From contig NZ_CP094226.1 in assembly GCF_022749195.1 (NCBI RefSeq), positions 274,001-338,000 of the forward strand: a stretch of 64,000 bases of DNA, given 5' to 3'. The translations under genes were made by a program, and so were the position numbers. Shown here piece by piece: positions 17,833 through 27,452 of the stretch. The stretch is from Streptococcus oralis. GTDB lineage: Bacteria > Bacillota > Bacilli > Lactobacillales > Streptococcaceae. The notes beneath the pieces are model-generated. The model saw only the letters and a list, made by a program, of their open reading frames with translations, was not told the origin of the DNA and ran no database searches. The first letter of the stretch is position 1. Each line of letters begins with the position of its first letter.

Positions 17833-19800
17833 ATGGGAAAATTTGAACAAGAAGCCAAAGATCTGCTTCAAGCAATCGGAGGCAAGGAGAATGTCACTGC
17901 TGTTACCCACTGTGCGACACGGATGCGCTTTGTTCTCGGAGACGAAAAGAAAGCCAATGTCAAGGTCATCGAGTCGATTCCAGCCGTCAAAGGGACCTTT
18001 ACCAACGCGGGTCAATTTCAGGTGATTATTGGGAATGACGTGCCGATTTTTTATAATGATTTTACAGCTGTTTCAGGCATTGAGGGTGTTTCCAAAGAAG
18101 CAGCCAAATCTGCAGCTAAGAGCAATCAAAACGTGCTTCAACGTATCATGACCACTCTAGCAGAAATCTTTACACCGATTATTCCAGCCTTGATAGTCGG
18201 AGGATTGATCCTCGGTTTCCGTAATGTCTTGGAAGGTGTGCATTGGTCGATGTTGGATGGTAAGACCATCACAGAATCCTCTCAGTTTTGGGCAGGGGTT
18301 AATCACTTCCTCTGGTTGCCTGGTGAAGCGATCTTCCAGTTCTTGCCAGTAGGAATTACCTGGTCTGTTTCTCGTAAGATGGGAACCAGCCAAATCTTGG
18401 GGATTGTTCTCGGAATCTGTTTGGTTTCACCACAGTTGCTCAACGCCTATGCAGTAGCGTCTACTTCAACAGAAGAAATCGCAGCCAACTGGGTATGGAA
18501 TTTTGGCTACTTTACTGTTAATCGTATTGGTTATCAGGCTCAAGTTATTCCAGCCTTTCTTGCAGGTTTGAGTCTGTCTTATCTTGAAATTTTCTGGCGC
18601 AAGCATATTCCAGAAGTCATTTCCATGATTTTTGTGCCTTTCTTGTCATTGATTCCAGCCTTGATTTTGGCTCATACTGTCTTGGGACCAATCGGTTGGA
18701 CGATCGGGCAAGGACTCTCCGCAGTTGTATTGGCAGGATTGACTGGTCCAGTTAAATGGCTCTTCGGTGCAATTTTTGGTGCTCTCTATGCTCCATTTGT
18801 CATCACTGGTTTGCACCATATGACCAATGCCATCGACACACAATTGATTGCGGATGCTGGTGGAACTGCCCTCTGGCCAATGATTGCTCTTTCTAATATT
18901 GCCCAAGGTTCTGCTGTATTTGCCTATTATTTCATGCATCGTCATGATGAGCGTGAGGCTCAGATTTCACTTCCTGCAACCATTTCAGCCTATCTCGGTG
19001 TTACAGAACCAGCCCTCTTTGGGGTCAATGTCAAATACATCTATCCATTTGTAGCTGGGATGATTGGTTCTGCCCTTGCAGGTATGTTGTCTGTTACTTT
19101 TAATGTAACGGCGGCTTCTATTGGTATCGGTGGTTTGCCAGGTATCCTCTCTATTCAACCTCAATACATGCTACCATTTGCAGGAACCATGCTAGTTGCT
19201 ATTGTTGTACCAATGCTCTTGACTTTCTTCTTCCGCAAATTCGGTCTCTTTACAAAGACAGAGGATGATACAGCCTTGCAGGCAGAATTCGTTGCCCAAG
19301 AAGAGGCAGAATTTGTGACTCATGAACCAGTAATCCTTGCTCCAGTAGAAATTGTCAGCCCTCTTGCTGGTCAAGTGAAAGAATTGAGCCAAGCTACGGA
19401 CCCTGTTTTTGCATCAGGTGTCATGGGACAAGGTCTAGTCATTGAACCAAGCCAAGGTGAGTTGACTTCTCCAGTCAATGGGACAGTGACGGTTCTTTTC
19501 CCTACCAAGCATGCCATTGGTATTGTCTCTGATGAGGGGGTAGAATTGCTCATCCACATCGGTATGGATACAGTAGGTCTTGATGGCAAAGGTTTTGAAA
19601 GTCTTGTAGCCCAAGGAGACCACGTCACAGTAGGTCAGAAATTGATTCGTTTTGATATGGATGTCATTAAGGCTGCAGGTCTCGTGACAGAAACTCCAGT
19701 TATCATCACTAACCAAGATGCTTATACAGCGACTATCACTGGAACTTATCCAACAACTATCCAAGCTGGGGCAGCTCTCATGGTCGCTACACGAATCTAA
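17833..19800 (+). CDS. treP: Trehalose-specific PTS transporter, EIIBCA fusion
   Basis: This protein imports trehalose and phosphorylates it to trehalose-6-phosphate. I start it at the ATG at 17833: AAGGAG lies 6 bp before it, the promoter ends at 17786, and the start gives 655 residues opening directly with an EIIB domain. An in-frame ATG at 17662 lies upstream of the promoter and is rejected. EIIB (1-85) has phospho-Cys27 (THCATRMRF). EIIC (about 100-460) is polytopic, with GLHHMTNAID. EIIA (about 510-650) is of the glucose/Crr type with the active His in LLIHIGMDT. It is first gene of treP-treC. Confidence 0.95.
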   Translation: MGKFEQEAKDLLQAIGGKENVTAVTHCATRMRFVLGDEKKANVKVIESIPAVKGTFTNAGQFQVIIGNDVPIFYNDFTAVSGIEGVSKEAAKSAAKSNQNVLQRIMTTLAEIFTPIIPALIVGGLILGFRNVLEGVHWSMLDGKTITESSQFWAGVNHFLWLPGEAIFQFLPVGITWSVSRKMGTSQILGIVLGICLVSPQLLNAYAVASTSTEEIAANWVWNFGYFTVNRIGYQAQVIPAFLAGLSLSYLEIFWRKHIPEVISMIFVPFLSLIPALILAHTVLGPIGWTIGQGLSAVVLAGLTGPVKWLFGAIFGALYAPFVITGLHHMTNAIDTQLIADAGGTALWPMIALSNIAQGSAVFAYYFMHRHDEREAQISLPATISAYLGVTEPALFGVNVKYIYPFVAGMIGSALAGMLSVTFNVTAASIGIGGLPGILSIQPQYMLPFAGTMLVAIVVPMLLTFFFRKFGLFTKTEDDTALQAEFVAQEEAEFVTHEPVILAPVEIVSPLAGQVKELSQATDPVFASGVMGQGLVIEPSQGELTSPVNGTVTVLFPTKHAIGIVSDEGVELLIHIGMDTVGLDGKGFESLVAQGDHVTVGQKLIRFDMDVIKAAGLVTETPVIITNQDAYTATITGTYPTTIQAGAALMVATRI

Positions 19801-19813
19801 TCGAAATAGTACA

Positions 19814-19844
19814 AACAGGGAAGGAACACAGGTTCCTCCCTTTT
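19814..19844 (+). promoter_or_regulatory. Intercistronic hairpin between treP and treC
   Basis: GGGAAGGAAC, a short loop and GTTCCTCCC followed by TTTT form a bulged stem in the 63-bp gap. It may reduce read-through into treC or stabilise the upstream message. Confidence 0.5.
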
Positions 19845-19863
19845 ATCAGAAAAGGAGAAACAG

Positions 19864-21495
19864 ATGGCACTTGATAAAAGAAAAGTAGTCTATCAAATCT
19901 ATCCAAAATCATATAAAGACACCACTGGAAATGGTATTGGGGATTTCCGTGGGATTATCGAAAAGATCCCCTATCTAGCCAAACTGGGCGTGGATATGGT
20001 TTGGCTCAATCCGTTCTATCCAAGCCCTCAACGGGATAATGGTTACGATATTTCAGATTATATGGCAGTGGATCCTCTATTTGGTGATATGGCTGATTTT
20101 GAGGAGATGGTGCGTGTTGGTAAAGAACACAAGATTGACTTTATGCTGGATATGGTGCTCAATCATTGCTCGACAGAACACGAATGGTTTCAGAAAGCAC
20201 TAGCTGGCGACCAGTACTACCAAGACTTTTTCTTCATCCAAGACCAACCGACAGATTGGCAGTCTAAGTTTGGCGGCTCTGCCTGGGCGCCTTTCGGGGA
20301 TACGGGAAAATATTACCTCCACCTCTTTGATGAGACCCAGGCTGACCTTAACTGGCGCAATCCCAATGTCCGCAAGGAGCTTTTCAAGGTAGTTAATTTC
20401 TGGCGTGACAAGGGAGTCAAAGGTTTCCGATTTGATGTGATCAATTTGATCGGCAAAGATGAGATCTTAGTGGATTGCCCAGAAAATGAAGGCAAGCCAG
20501 CTTACACAGACAAGCCCATTGTTCATGACTATTTGCGCATGATGAACCAAGCTACTTTTGGATTTGACGGTAGCTTTATGACAGTTGGGGAAATGTCCTC
20601 GACCACCATGGAGAACTGTGTCTTATATTCGTCACCTGACCGTCAGGAATTATCCATGACCTTTAATTTCCATCATCTCAAGGTGGACTATAAGGACGGG
20701 CAAAAGTGGACCTTGGCTCCCTTTAATTTTGAAGAATTGAAAAATCTCTACCATAGCTGGGGAAAGGAAATGAGTGACAAAAACGGCTGGAGTGCCCTCT
20801 TTTGGAACAATCACGACCAACCACGAGCATTGAATCGTTTTGTCGATATTCAACATTTCCGCAATGAAGGTGCGACCATGCTGGCTGCCAGCATTCACCT
20901 GTCACGTGGGACACCTTATATCTACATGGGTGAGGAAATTGGCATGGTTGACCCAGACTATGATTCCATGGCTGACTATGTGGATGTCGAGTCCATCAAT
21001 GCTTATCAGATGCTCTTAAAAGAAGGGAAAAGTGAGCAAGAAGCCTTCCAGATTATTCAGGCTAAGTCTCGAGATAATTCACGCATTCCCATGCAGTGGG
21101 ATGCTTCAGAAAATGCTGGTTTCTCAAAAAGAACTCCTTGGCTGAAGGCAGGAAAATCCTACCCTCACATCAACGTAGAAAATGAAATCAAAGGCTCGAT
21201 TTTCACCTTCTACCAAGACTTGATTCGACTTCGTAAGGAAATGCCTATCATTTCAGAAGGAAGCTACAAACCAGCCTTTGAAGACAGTAAGCAAGTTTAT
21301 GCTTTTGAACGTCAGTATGAGGATGAAAAGTTACTGGTCCTCAATAACTTTTATGCCACAGAAGTGGAAATCGACTTACCAGTAGACTACCAAAATGGAC
21401 AAATTCTGATTTCAAACTATGAAGATGTAGAAGTATCAGAAAAAATTCTTCTGAAACCATATCATAGCCTAGCACTATATTTAAAAAGTAAATAA
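19864..21495 (+). CDS. treC: Trehalose-6-phosphate hydrolase (GH13)
   Basis: TreC splits the trehalose-6-phosphate delivered by TreP into glucose and glucose-6-phosphate in the cytoplasm. The 543-residue length is typical for this GH13 group. Motifs are DMVLNHCS (region I), GFRFDVINLIGK (nucleophile Asp), TVGEMSS (acid/base Glu) and NNHDQPR (third Asp). There is no signal peptide. AAAAGGAGAAACAG precedes the ATG. Similar streptococcal proteins have been labelled dexB (glucan 1,6-alpha-glucosidase), but pairing with treP and treR favours the trehalose role. Confidence 0.92.
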   Translation: MALDKRKVVYQIYPKSYKDTTGNGIGDFRGIIEKIPYLAKLGVDMVWLNPFYPSPQRDNGYDISDYMAVDPLFGDMADFEEMVRVGKEHKIDFMLDMVLNHCSTEHEWFQKALAGDQYYQDFFFIQDQPTDWQSKFGGSAWAPFGDTGKYYLHLFDETQADLNWRNPNVRKELFKVVNFWRDKGVKGFRFDVINLIGKDEILVDCPENEGKPAYTDKPIVHDYLRMMNQATFGFDGSFMTVGEMSSTTMENCVLYSSPDRQELSMTFNFHHLKVDYKDGQKWTLAPFNFEELKNLYHSWGKEMSDKNGWSALFWNNHDQPRALNRFVDIQHFRNEGATMLAASIHLSRGTPYIYMGEEIGMVDPDYDSMADYVDVESINAYQMLLKEGKSEQEAFQIIQAKSRDNSRIPMQWDASENAGFSKRTPWLKAGKSYPHINVENEIKGSIFTFYQDLIRLRKEMPIISEGSYKPAFEDSKQVYAFERQYEDEKLLVLNNFYATEVEIDLPVDYQNGQILISNYEDVEVSEKILLKPYHSLALYLKSK

Positions 21496-21517
21496 ACGAT
21501 TTTAGCGTAAGGCTCAC

Positions 21518-21553
21518 AAAAAAACAAGCTTCTATATGAAGTTTGTTTTTTAT
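21518..21553 (+). terminator. Terminator of the treP-treC operon
   Basis: AAAACAAGCTTC, loop TATAT and GAAGTTTGTTTT form a 12-bp stem with one G-T pair, followed by a T run. Confidence 0.85.
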
Positions 21554-21917
21554 TTTGCAGAAGTATATATTAAATATTTATAACAGGATAGAGTTAACTG
21601 ACTCAAATAAAGAGGAATGATTGTCAACTTAAAAAGTAAATAATTAAATAATATACCGTTTTTTAAAACTCGTCTTTAAAATGTAAAAAAAAGTAAAAAG
21701 ATTGTCAAGAAGAACCATTTATAAAAATGGCCTCCTTGAAAGATTCCCGTTTTTATGAGGATTTTTAGAAAAAAATAAATGACAATTTAATGACAAATTC
21801 TTTGATTTTCAAATAAATACGCTATATTTAATACTTGACGTCTTTCTTGATAAAGGTAAACATGATAAAATAATTTAGTCATTTTTCCTAATGATAAAAA
21901 TTAAAGGAGAATATTTT
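21554..21917 (+). promoter_or_regulatory. AT-rich intergenic region with extended -10 promoter
   Basis: No gene is seen in these 364 bases. An extended -10 (TGATAAAAT) near 21864-21872 probably starts the downstream surface-protein gene; the -35 is unclear. A weak hairpin, CCATTT ... AATGG, lies near 21716-21732. Confidence 0.45.
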
Positions 21918-24521
21918 ATGTTTAAAAAAATGCTCAGTGCATTTTCAATAAGTGCAGTTGCTCTTTCGATTTTCTTTACGAAAGGTGTTAAAGCGGATCA
22001 AGTGCGTGAAAACTCAACGCCTTCAGGAGAGAAAACGAGTTCTCAAAGAGAAGAAAAACAATCACCTGTTTCTAACGTTACACAAGGTGAAGTAGATGCA
22101 GCAAAAGCAGACCTTGATCGTGTAAATCGAGTAGTGTCGGAAGCTCAAAGGGATGTAGAGGAGGCTAGACAATCCACAGCTACAGCCAAAGATGAACTAA
22201 AGATAGCTCAGCAGAATGTTGATGTAGCAAAAGAGTCTGTAGAAGCTGCGCCTACTGCATTAAAAGAAGCGCAATCAGACCTAGCGACCAAGTTGGATGA
22301 AGAAAAAAAAGCAGATGCCAATCTGCTAAGCAGCAAGACTGAGCTTGAAGAAGCACAGTCACAAGTGGATCATCAAGCTCAATCCTTAGCCGCTGCAAAA
22401 GAGAAGGAAAAAGGGGAAGCTGAAAAAGCAACCCAAGCTCAACAAGATGTTGATGTTGCACAGTCAACATTGACAGAGTCAACATCTGACGCGGATAAAA
22501 ACCTTGAACAAGCAAAAACGAAAGTCGCTGCCAGTCAAATCGCCGTTGATAAAGCTCAACAAGGTGTAGAAAAGGCCAATCAATCAGATGAAGAACGTCA
22601 GAAGAAATTAGCTGAAGCCACTGCTAATAAGAGTAAGGCTGATGATGCAGTATTAACAAGTAAGCAAGCATTTGATGATGCTAGTGCAAAATCAGAAAAG
22701 ACTCAGTCAGCCCTTGAATCAGCAAAAGCTACATTGAGTGCAGCTAAGTATACAGGTGCTTCAGTTACATCTAATACTAAGAATACGTTCTATATGACTC
22801 CAGAATATATTGCTGCTTTAAAACAGTTGGCAGATCCAAATACTCCGCAGTCACAGATTAGTCAGATTGAAGCTACCTTGACAGCTGTAAATGATAAGGC
22901 TAAATCTTTTAACAATTATGTAGCAGACCCAAATGATAGTAAAACGCTGATAGATACAAATAATATTCCTTATGATGTCCGTTTGGAAATATCTCAGTTT
23001 ACAGCAGAATTGATTAACCAAATTCGTTCGCAGATGGGGACGGGAGAAGTAGTTGTTACTCCTTCGGCACTTGAATTTGCGGATAAAGTAGCACGTGAAT
23101 ATAAAAATGATAATTGGTCTTGGGATTTGATGAATCGTTACCATCATGACTCATGGGGTATTAACCGAGTTGCGCGTGAGTATGGACTGGTTACAACTAG
23201 TTCTGAACAAGAACAAGAAGGGATTCAATATTACGAAAATGCATATATCTGGAAAGCAAACACTTCTCAAATGAGTGTGGCAGATATGAAACGTGATATT
23301 TATTTTTCATTAGTTGAATTCATGTATAATGGCTATGAGTGGGTGCATGCTAAATCTATTTCTGGTTTGAATACAGGAAGTCAAAAGAATTATCTAGGCG
23401 TTGATTTTTCAATGGAGAACGATATTACAGTATCTCATTTCACGATGGTTTCGGAAGATCAGGTGAAATATGCTAGTAAAAACAATTTTGATGCGACGCC
23501 AATTGGTGGAAAATCTGGGGAAGCAGATCAAGAAAAGCTTGAACAAGCTCAGACAGCCTTTGATGTAGCTCAGACAGCAAATAATCAAGCTCAAGCTGAT
23601 AAGGAAAATGCAAAAACAGCTTATGAACAAGCTCTGTTAGTAGCCACTCAAGCTCAAACAGCCTTTGATGAAGCAGCACAAACACCTCTTGGGCTTGAAC
23701 AAGCTAAACAAGCTTTAGAAGAATCTAAAAATCAGTTAGAAGCTGATCAAGAGGCCTTGAGGTTAGCTCAAACAATTGCTAATAACGTTGAAAGGGAAAA
23801 GGATGATAAAGTGAAGGCTTTATCAAAAGCTAGGGATGCCCTGTCTACTGCGCAAAAGAACTTGACTGCTGCACAAGCCGATGTTTCCAAAGAAGAAGCT
23901 TTGCTTAAAGATGCTAATAGTACGCTTGCTGATGCTATTGAAAAAAGGGACACTGCTCAGGAACAACTCGTCAAAGCTCAAACAGCAGTGATAGAAGCAA
24001 AGAGTAAAGTGTCGAATTTGGTTCAAGCTGAAGAACAACTTTCCAAAGCTGAAGAGGTGCTAGAAGCAGCTGAACAAAAGGTGAAAGCAAAGGAAGCAGC
24101 GCAACTTGCGGCAATTGAGCAGTTGAGCAACTTGCAAACGGCACAAGCTACTACTCAAGTGAACTACAACCGTTTAGCGACTAAACTGAAAATGCAAGAA
24201 AAACAGCAGGCGGATGATTACTATAGAGAAATTCTAGATCAGACGGAGATGAATCTTGCTAAACAGGATCAACGACTTCAGACAAATTCTGAGCCACCTA
24301 CTCCAAAAAGTTCTCAAATTCTTTTAAACACTCCAAAACAAGTGCAAGATATTAAACAGATATCAACAGAGAAGAGCGCGAAGGAGTTATCAATGATTTC
24401 TAATGCAGGTCATCTTCCTAGCACTGGTTCAAGAATTTCCTTATGGATTCAGCTGAGTGGAATCGTTCTGATTTACACTAGTTTCAGATTGTTAATCTGG
24501 GAAATGAAAGATAGACAGTAA
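21918..24521 (+). CDS. SEC10/PgrA-type coiled-coil surface protein, LPXTG-anchored
   Basis: The start is the ATG at 21918, with AAAGGAG 8 bp upstream, giving 867 residues. An in-frame ATG at 21891 has no ribosome site and would spoil the signal peptide. Residues 1-27 are the signal (KMLSAFSISAVALSIFFTKGVKA). Residues 45-250 are an Ala/Gln/Lys/Glu-rich coiled coil. Residues 255-500 match the SEC10/PgrA surface-exclusion domain (YNGYEWVHAKSI, NYLGVDFS). A second coiled coil runs about 510-760. LPSTG (833-837), a hydrophobic stretch and EMKDRQ form the anchor. PgrA-like proteins were first known from enterococcal conjugative plasmids, but chromosomal copies occur in streptococci as adhesins; no conjugation genes are near. 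Confidence 0.9.
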   Translation: MFKKMLSAFSISAVALSIFFTKGVKADQVRENSTPSGEKTSSQREEKQSPVSNVTQGEVDAAKADLDRVNRVVSEAQRDVEEARQSTATAKDELKIAQQNVDVAKESVEAAPTALKEAQSDLATKLDEEKKADANLLSSKTELEEAQSQVDHQAQSLAAAKEKEKGEAEKATQAQQDVDVAQSTLTESTSDADKNLEQAKTKVAASQIAVDKAQQGVEKANQSDEERQKKLAEATANKSKADDAVLTSKQAFDDASAKSEKTQSALESAKATLSAAKYTGASVTSNTKNTFYMTPEYIAALKQLADPNTPQSQISQIEATLTAVNDKAKSFNNYVADPNDSKTLIDTNNIPYDVRLEISQFTAELINQIRSQMGTGEVVVTPSALEFADKVAREYKNDNWSWDLMNRYHHDSWGINRVAREYGLVTTSSEQEQEGIQYYENAYIWKANTSQMSVADMKRDIYFSLVEFMYNGYEWVHAKSISGLNTGSQKNYLGVDFSMENDITVSHFTMVSEDQVKYASKNNFDATPIGGKSGEADQEKLEQAQTAFDVAQTANNQAQADKENAKTAYEQALLVATQAQTAFDEAAQTPLGLEQAKQALEESKNQLEADQEALRLAQTIANNVEREKDDKVKALSKARDALSTAQKNLTAAQADVSKEEALLKDANSTLADAIEKRDTAQEQLVKAQTAVIEAKSKVSNLVQAEEQLSKAEEVLEAAEQKVKAKEAAQLAAIEQLSNLQTAQATTQVNYNRLATKLKMQEKQQADDYYREILDQTEMNLAKQDQRLQTNSEPPTPKSSQILLNTPKQVQDIKQISTEKSAKELSMISNAGHLPSTGSRISLWIQLSGIVLIYTSFRLLIWEMKDRQ

Positions 24522-24553
24522 AGAGACGGTATCTGCTATAACTGTTTCGAATG

Positions 24554-24588
24554 ATAGACAAACACAGCTTTGTGTTTGTCTATTTTTA
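24554..24588 (+). terminator. Terminator of the PgrA-like gene
   Basis: ATAGACAAACACA, a 4-base loop and TGTGTTTGTCTAT form a perfect 13-bp stem followed by TTTTT. Confidence 0.9.
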
Positions 24589-24700
24589 TAAGATGATAGC
24601 ATTAGTAAATCGCGTAAAATAGAAGCTTTCTTCAAAACACAGGGTGGAAAAATAACGAATATCAACAGGGAATCTAAACTAGTCAGGAAAGCCACTTTGT

Positions 24701-24709
24701 GGTATAATA
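24701..24709 (+). promoter_or_regulatory. Extended -10 promoter of the UPF0154 gene
   Basis: TGGTATAAT is an extended -10 with a perfect TATAAT, about 32 bp before the start codon. The -35 is weak. Confidence 0.65.
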
Positions 24710-24741
24710 TAGAAGACTCAAAAAGAAACAGGAGAAAAAGA

Positions 24742-24987
24742 ATGGATTTACTTTTAGCAATTATCTTGATTGTGTTAGCTTTTCTAGGAGGAGCTCTTGG
24801 AGGGATGTACTTGGTTCGTAAGCAAATCGAAAAAGAATTTGCGGACAACCCACGTTTGAACGCTGAGGCAGTTCGTGCTCTCTTGAGTGCAAATGGTCAA
24901 AAACCAAGCGAAGCCAAGGTACAACAAGTTTACCACCAAATCATCCGTCAACAAAAAGCAGCCCTTGCTAACAATAAAAAGAAATAA
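24742..24987 (+). CDS. UPF0154 family membrane protein (YneF-like)
   Basis: This 81-residue protein has one N-terminal membrane helix (3-24, [22 protein letters not shown]) and a basic cytoplasmic domain with the family motif [22 protein letters not shown]. The start at 24742 is preceded by AGGAGAAAAAG; an in-frame ATG at 24697 lies in the promoter and is rejected. UPF0154 is widespread in Firmicutes and its function is not established. It lies upstream of murI, as in pneumococcus by my recollection. Confidence 0.92.
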   Translation: MDLLLAIILIVLAFLGGALGGMYLVRKQIEKEFADNPRLNAEAVRALLSANGQKPSEAKVQQVYHQIIRQQKAALANNKKK

Positions 24988-24990
24988 ATA

Positions 24991-25060
24991 GGAAAAGTCT
25001 GGGATGAAAGTTCCAGACTTCTCACTATGTTCAATAGTTCTCAAGGATAAGACTTTTTCC
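24991..25060. repeat. Short element with terminal inverted repeats
   Basis: GGAAAAGTCT at 24991 and AGACTTTTTCC at 25050 are near-perfect inverted ends of a 70-bp segment. An internal hairpin (AAGTCTGG ... CCAGACTT, 24995-25020) follows the UPF0154 stop. It could be a small MITE-like remnant or just a terminator stem with a chance repeat. The rest of the gap to murI shows nothing clear. Confidence 0.4.
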
Positions 25061-25192
25061 TTGCATTCTATTGATATTTGATTATGATTAAGAGAGAGGC
25101 AGTTGCCATTCTATCAAGCTGTCTATCCGTTCATTTAGGACGAGTAATTATGATGAACTATCAATCAGAAAAAAGACTAGAAAGAAGACTGT

Positions 25193-25987
25193 ATGGATAA
25201 TCGACCAATTGGTTTTTTGGATTCGGGTGTTGGGGGCTTAACCGTTGTTCGTGAGCTCATGCGCCAGCTTCCCCATGAAGAAATCGTCTATATTGGAGAT
25301 TCGGCACGGGCGCCCTATGGTCCCCGTCCTGCTGAGCAAATCCGTGAATATACTTGGCAGTTGGTCAACTTTCTCTTGACCAAGGATGTCAAGATGATTG
25401 TCATTGCTTGTAACACTGCGACTGCGGTCGTCTGGGAAGAAATCAAGGCCCAACTAGATATTCCTGTCCTAGGTGTGATTTTGCCGGGAGCTTCGGCAGC
25501 TATCAAGTCCAGTCAAGGTGGGAAAATCGGGGTCATTGGAACGCCCATGACGGTCCAATCAGATATCTACCGTCAGAAAATCCATGATCTGGATCCGGAT
25601 TTACAGGTGGAGAGTTTGGCCTGTCCCAAGTTTGCCCCCTTGGTGGAGTCTGGTGCCCTGTCAACCAGTGTTACCAAGAAAGTGGTTTATGAAACCCTGC
25701 GTCCCTTGGTCAGCAAGGTGGATAGCCTGATTTTGGGCTGTACCCATTACCCACTCCTTCGCCCTATCATCCAAAATGTCATGGGACCAAAGGTTCAGCT
25801 CATCGATAGTGGGGCAGAGTGTGTACGGGATATCTCGGTTTTGCTGAACTATTTTGAAATCAATCGTAGCCGAGATGCGGGACCTCTTCAACATCGTTTT
25901 TACACAACAGCCAATAGCCAAAGTTTTGCCCAGATTGGAGCAGAATGGTTGGAAAAAGAGATTCATGTGGAGCATGTAACTTTATGA
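25193..25987 (+). CDS. murI: Glutamate racemase
   Basis: MurI converts L-glutamate to D-glutamate for peptidoglycan. The 264-residue length is normal. The two catalytic cysteines are in [10 protein letters not shown] (about 73) and [11 protein letters not shown] (about 184), and the N-terminus has the family pattern [14 protein letters not shown]. It is cytoplasmic. Its stop overlaps the next gene's start as ATGA, which begins a run of overlapping genes reaching yidD. Confidence 0.96.
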   Translation: MDNRPIGFLDSGVGGLTVVRELMRQLPHEEIVYIGDSARAPYGPRPAEQIREYTWQLVNFLLTKDVKMIVIACNTATAVVWEEIKAQLDIPVLGVILPGASAAIKSSQGGKIGVIGTPMTVQSDIYRQKIHDLDPDLQVESLACPKFAPLVESGALSTSVTKKVVYETLRPLVSKVDSLILGCTHYPLLRPIIQNVMGPKVQLIDSGAECVRDISVLLNYFEINRSRDAGPLQHRFYTTANSQSFAQIGAEWLEKEIHVEHVTL

Positions 25988-26955
25988 CAAACAAAATTTA
26001 TGAATACAAGGATGACCAGGACTGGTATGTCGGTGTCTGGGATGTCTATGGAGGCATCTATAGCCTTATCAAAGATCCTCTCGAGCTTGATTTTATGGAT
26101 TTAGCGCGGATTTTTCGTGACGAAGAAAATGGCTTTCCGATTACGATAACGGTGATGCGCTGGTCTTCTAACTTTCGTCTGCTCTCCTTTATCGTTGAGA
26201 TTTTAAATGCCCAAGCAGGCCGTAATCTAGAAGTCATCCAACGTCAGGGGGCTCTGCTCTTGGTTGAAAATGGAAAGCTTTTGCATGTTGAATTGCCTAA
26301 AGAAGGAGTCAATGTGGAAGCCTTCTTTGAAACTAGCAAGGTTAGAGAAACTCTGCTCATTGCGACTCGTAACGAGGGCAAGACCAAGGAATTCCGAGCT
26401 ATCTTTGACAAGTTAGGCTACGATGTGGAAAATCTCAATGACTATCCAGATCTGCCTGAAGTAGCTGAAACAGGTATGACCTTTGAAGAAAATGCTCGAC
26501 TTAAAGCAGAAACTATTTCCCAATTAACAGGCAAGATGGTGCTAGCAGATGACTCAGGTCTCAAAGTCGATGTCCTCGGCGGTTTGCCAGGAGTCTGGTC
26601 AGCCCGTTTTGCAGGTGTGGGAGCAACCGACCGTGAAAACAATGCCAAACTCTTGCACGAATTGGCCATGGTCTTTGAACTCAAGGATCGCTCAGCCCAG
26701 TTCCACACAACCCTAGTTGTAGCCAGTCCAAATAAGGAAAGCTTGGTTGTCGAAGCTGACTGGCCAGGTTATATCAACTTTGAACCCAAGGGTGAAAATG
26801 GCTTTGGTTATGATCCGCTCTTCCTTGTGGGAGAGACAGGTAAGTCAGCAGCTGAATTAACCCTTGAAGAAAAAAATAGCCAATCCCACCGTGCCTTAGC
26901 CGTTAAGAAACTTTTGGAGGTATTTCCATCATGGCAAAGCAAACCATCATTGTAA
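25984..26955 (+). CDS. rdgB: Non-canonical purine NTP pyrophosphatase (RdgB/HAM1) with N-terminal extension
   Basis: RdgB removes XTP and dITP to protect nucleic acids. The start at 25984 overlaps the murI stop (ATGA) and gives 323 residues; an upstream in-frame ATG lies within murI. The catalytic domain begins near residue 128 ([14 protein letters not shown]) with later motifs [16 protein letters not shown] and GENGFGYDP. The first 125 residues form an extra domain absent from the roughly 200-residue enzymes of most bacteria. I recall it as usual in streptococci, but its role is unknown. Confidence 0.93.
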   Translation: MTNKIYEYKDDQDWYVGVWDVYGGIYSLIKDPLELDFMDLARIFRDEENGFPITITVMRWSSNFRLLSFIVEILNAQAGRNLEVIQRQGALLLVENGKLLHVELPKEGVNVEAFFETSKVRETLLIATRNEGKTKEFRAIFDKLGYDVENLNDYPDLPEVAETGMTFEENARLKAETISQLTGKMVLADDSGLKVDVLGGLPGVWSARFAGVGATDRENNAKLLHELAMVFELKDRSAQFHTTLVVASPNKESLVVEADWPGYINFEPKGENGFGYDPLFLVGETGKSAAELTLEEKNSQSHRALAVKKLLEVFPSWQSKPSL

Positions 26956-27452
26956 TGAGTGATTCCCATGGCGATAGCTTGATTGTGGAAGAAATTCGTG
27001 ATCGCTATCTGGGGAAAGTTGATGCCATTTTTCACGATGGTGACTCTGAACTCCGTCCAGACTCTCCGCTCTGGGAAGGCATCCATGTCGTCAAAGGAAA
27101 TATGGACTTTTATGCTGGCTACCCAGAACGTTTGGTAACTCAACTTGGTCCAACCAAGATCATCCAGACGCATGGACACTTGTTTGATATCAATTTCAAC
27201 TTTCAAAAGTTGGACTACTGGGCTCAGGAAGAAGATGCCGATATCTGTCTCTATGGTCACTTGCATGTACCAAATGCTTGGATGGAAGGAAAGACTCTTT
27301 TTCTAAATCCAGGCTCCATCAGCCAACCACGAGGGACTATCAGAGAATGTCTCTATGCTCGAGTGGAGATTGATGACAGCTATTTTAAAGTAGACTTTTT
27401 GACACGTGACCATGAGGTTTATCCAGGCTTGTCCAAGGAGTTTGCTCGATGA
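26931..27452 (+). CDS. YfcE/MJ0936-type metallophosphoesterase
   Basis: This 173-residue protein has all metal-binding motifs of the small calcineurin-like phosphodiesterases: DSHGD (10-14), HDGD, GNMD, THGH and GHLHVP. Such enzymes hydrolyse phosphodiesters in vitro; the physiological substrate is not known. It starts inside the end of the rdgB gene (25-bp overlap) with TTTTGGAGG as ribosome site, and its stop overlaps the CBS gene as ATGA. It is co-expressed with the murI-yidD run. Confidence 0.93.
   Translation: MAKQTIIVMSDSHGDSLIVEEIRDRYLGKVDAIFHDGDSELRPDSPLWEGIHVVKGNMDFYAGYPERLVTQLGPTKIIQTHGHLFDINFNFQKLDYWAQEEDADICLYGHLHVPNAWMEGKTLFLNPGSISQPRGTIRECLYARVEIDDSYFKVDFLTRDHEVYPGLSKEFAR

Noticed and set aside
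21891-21917. Nine extra residues on the PgrA-like protein
   Set aside because: The true SD (AAAGGAG) lies inside this stretch and serves the ATG at 21918, which gives a clean signal peptide.
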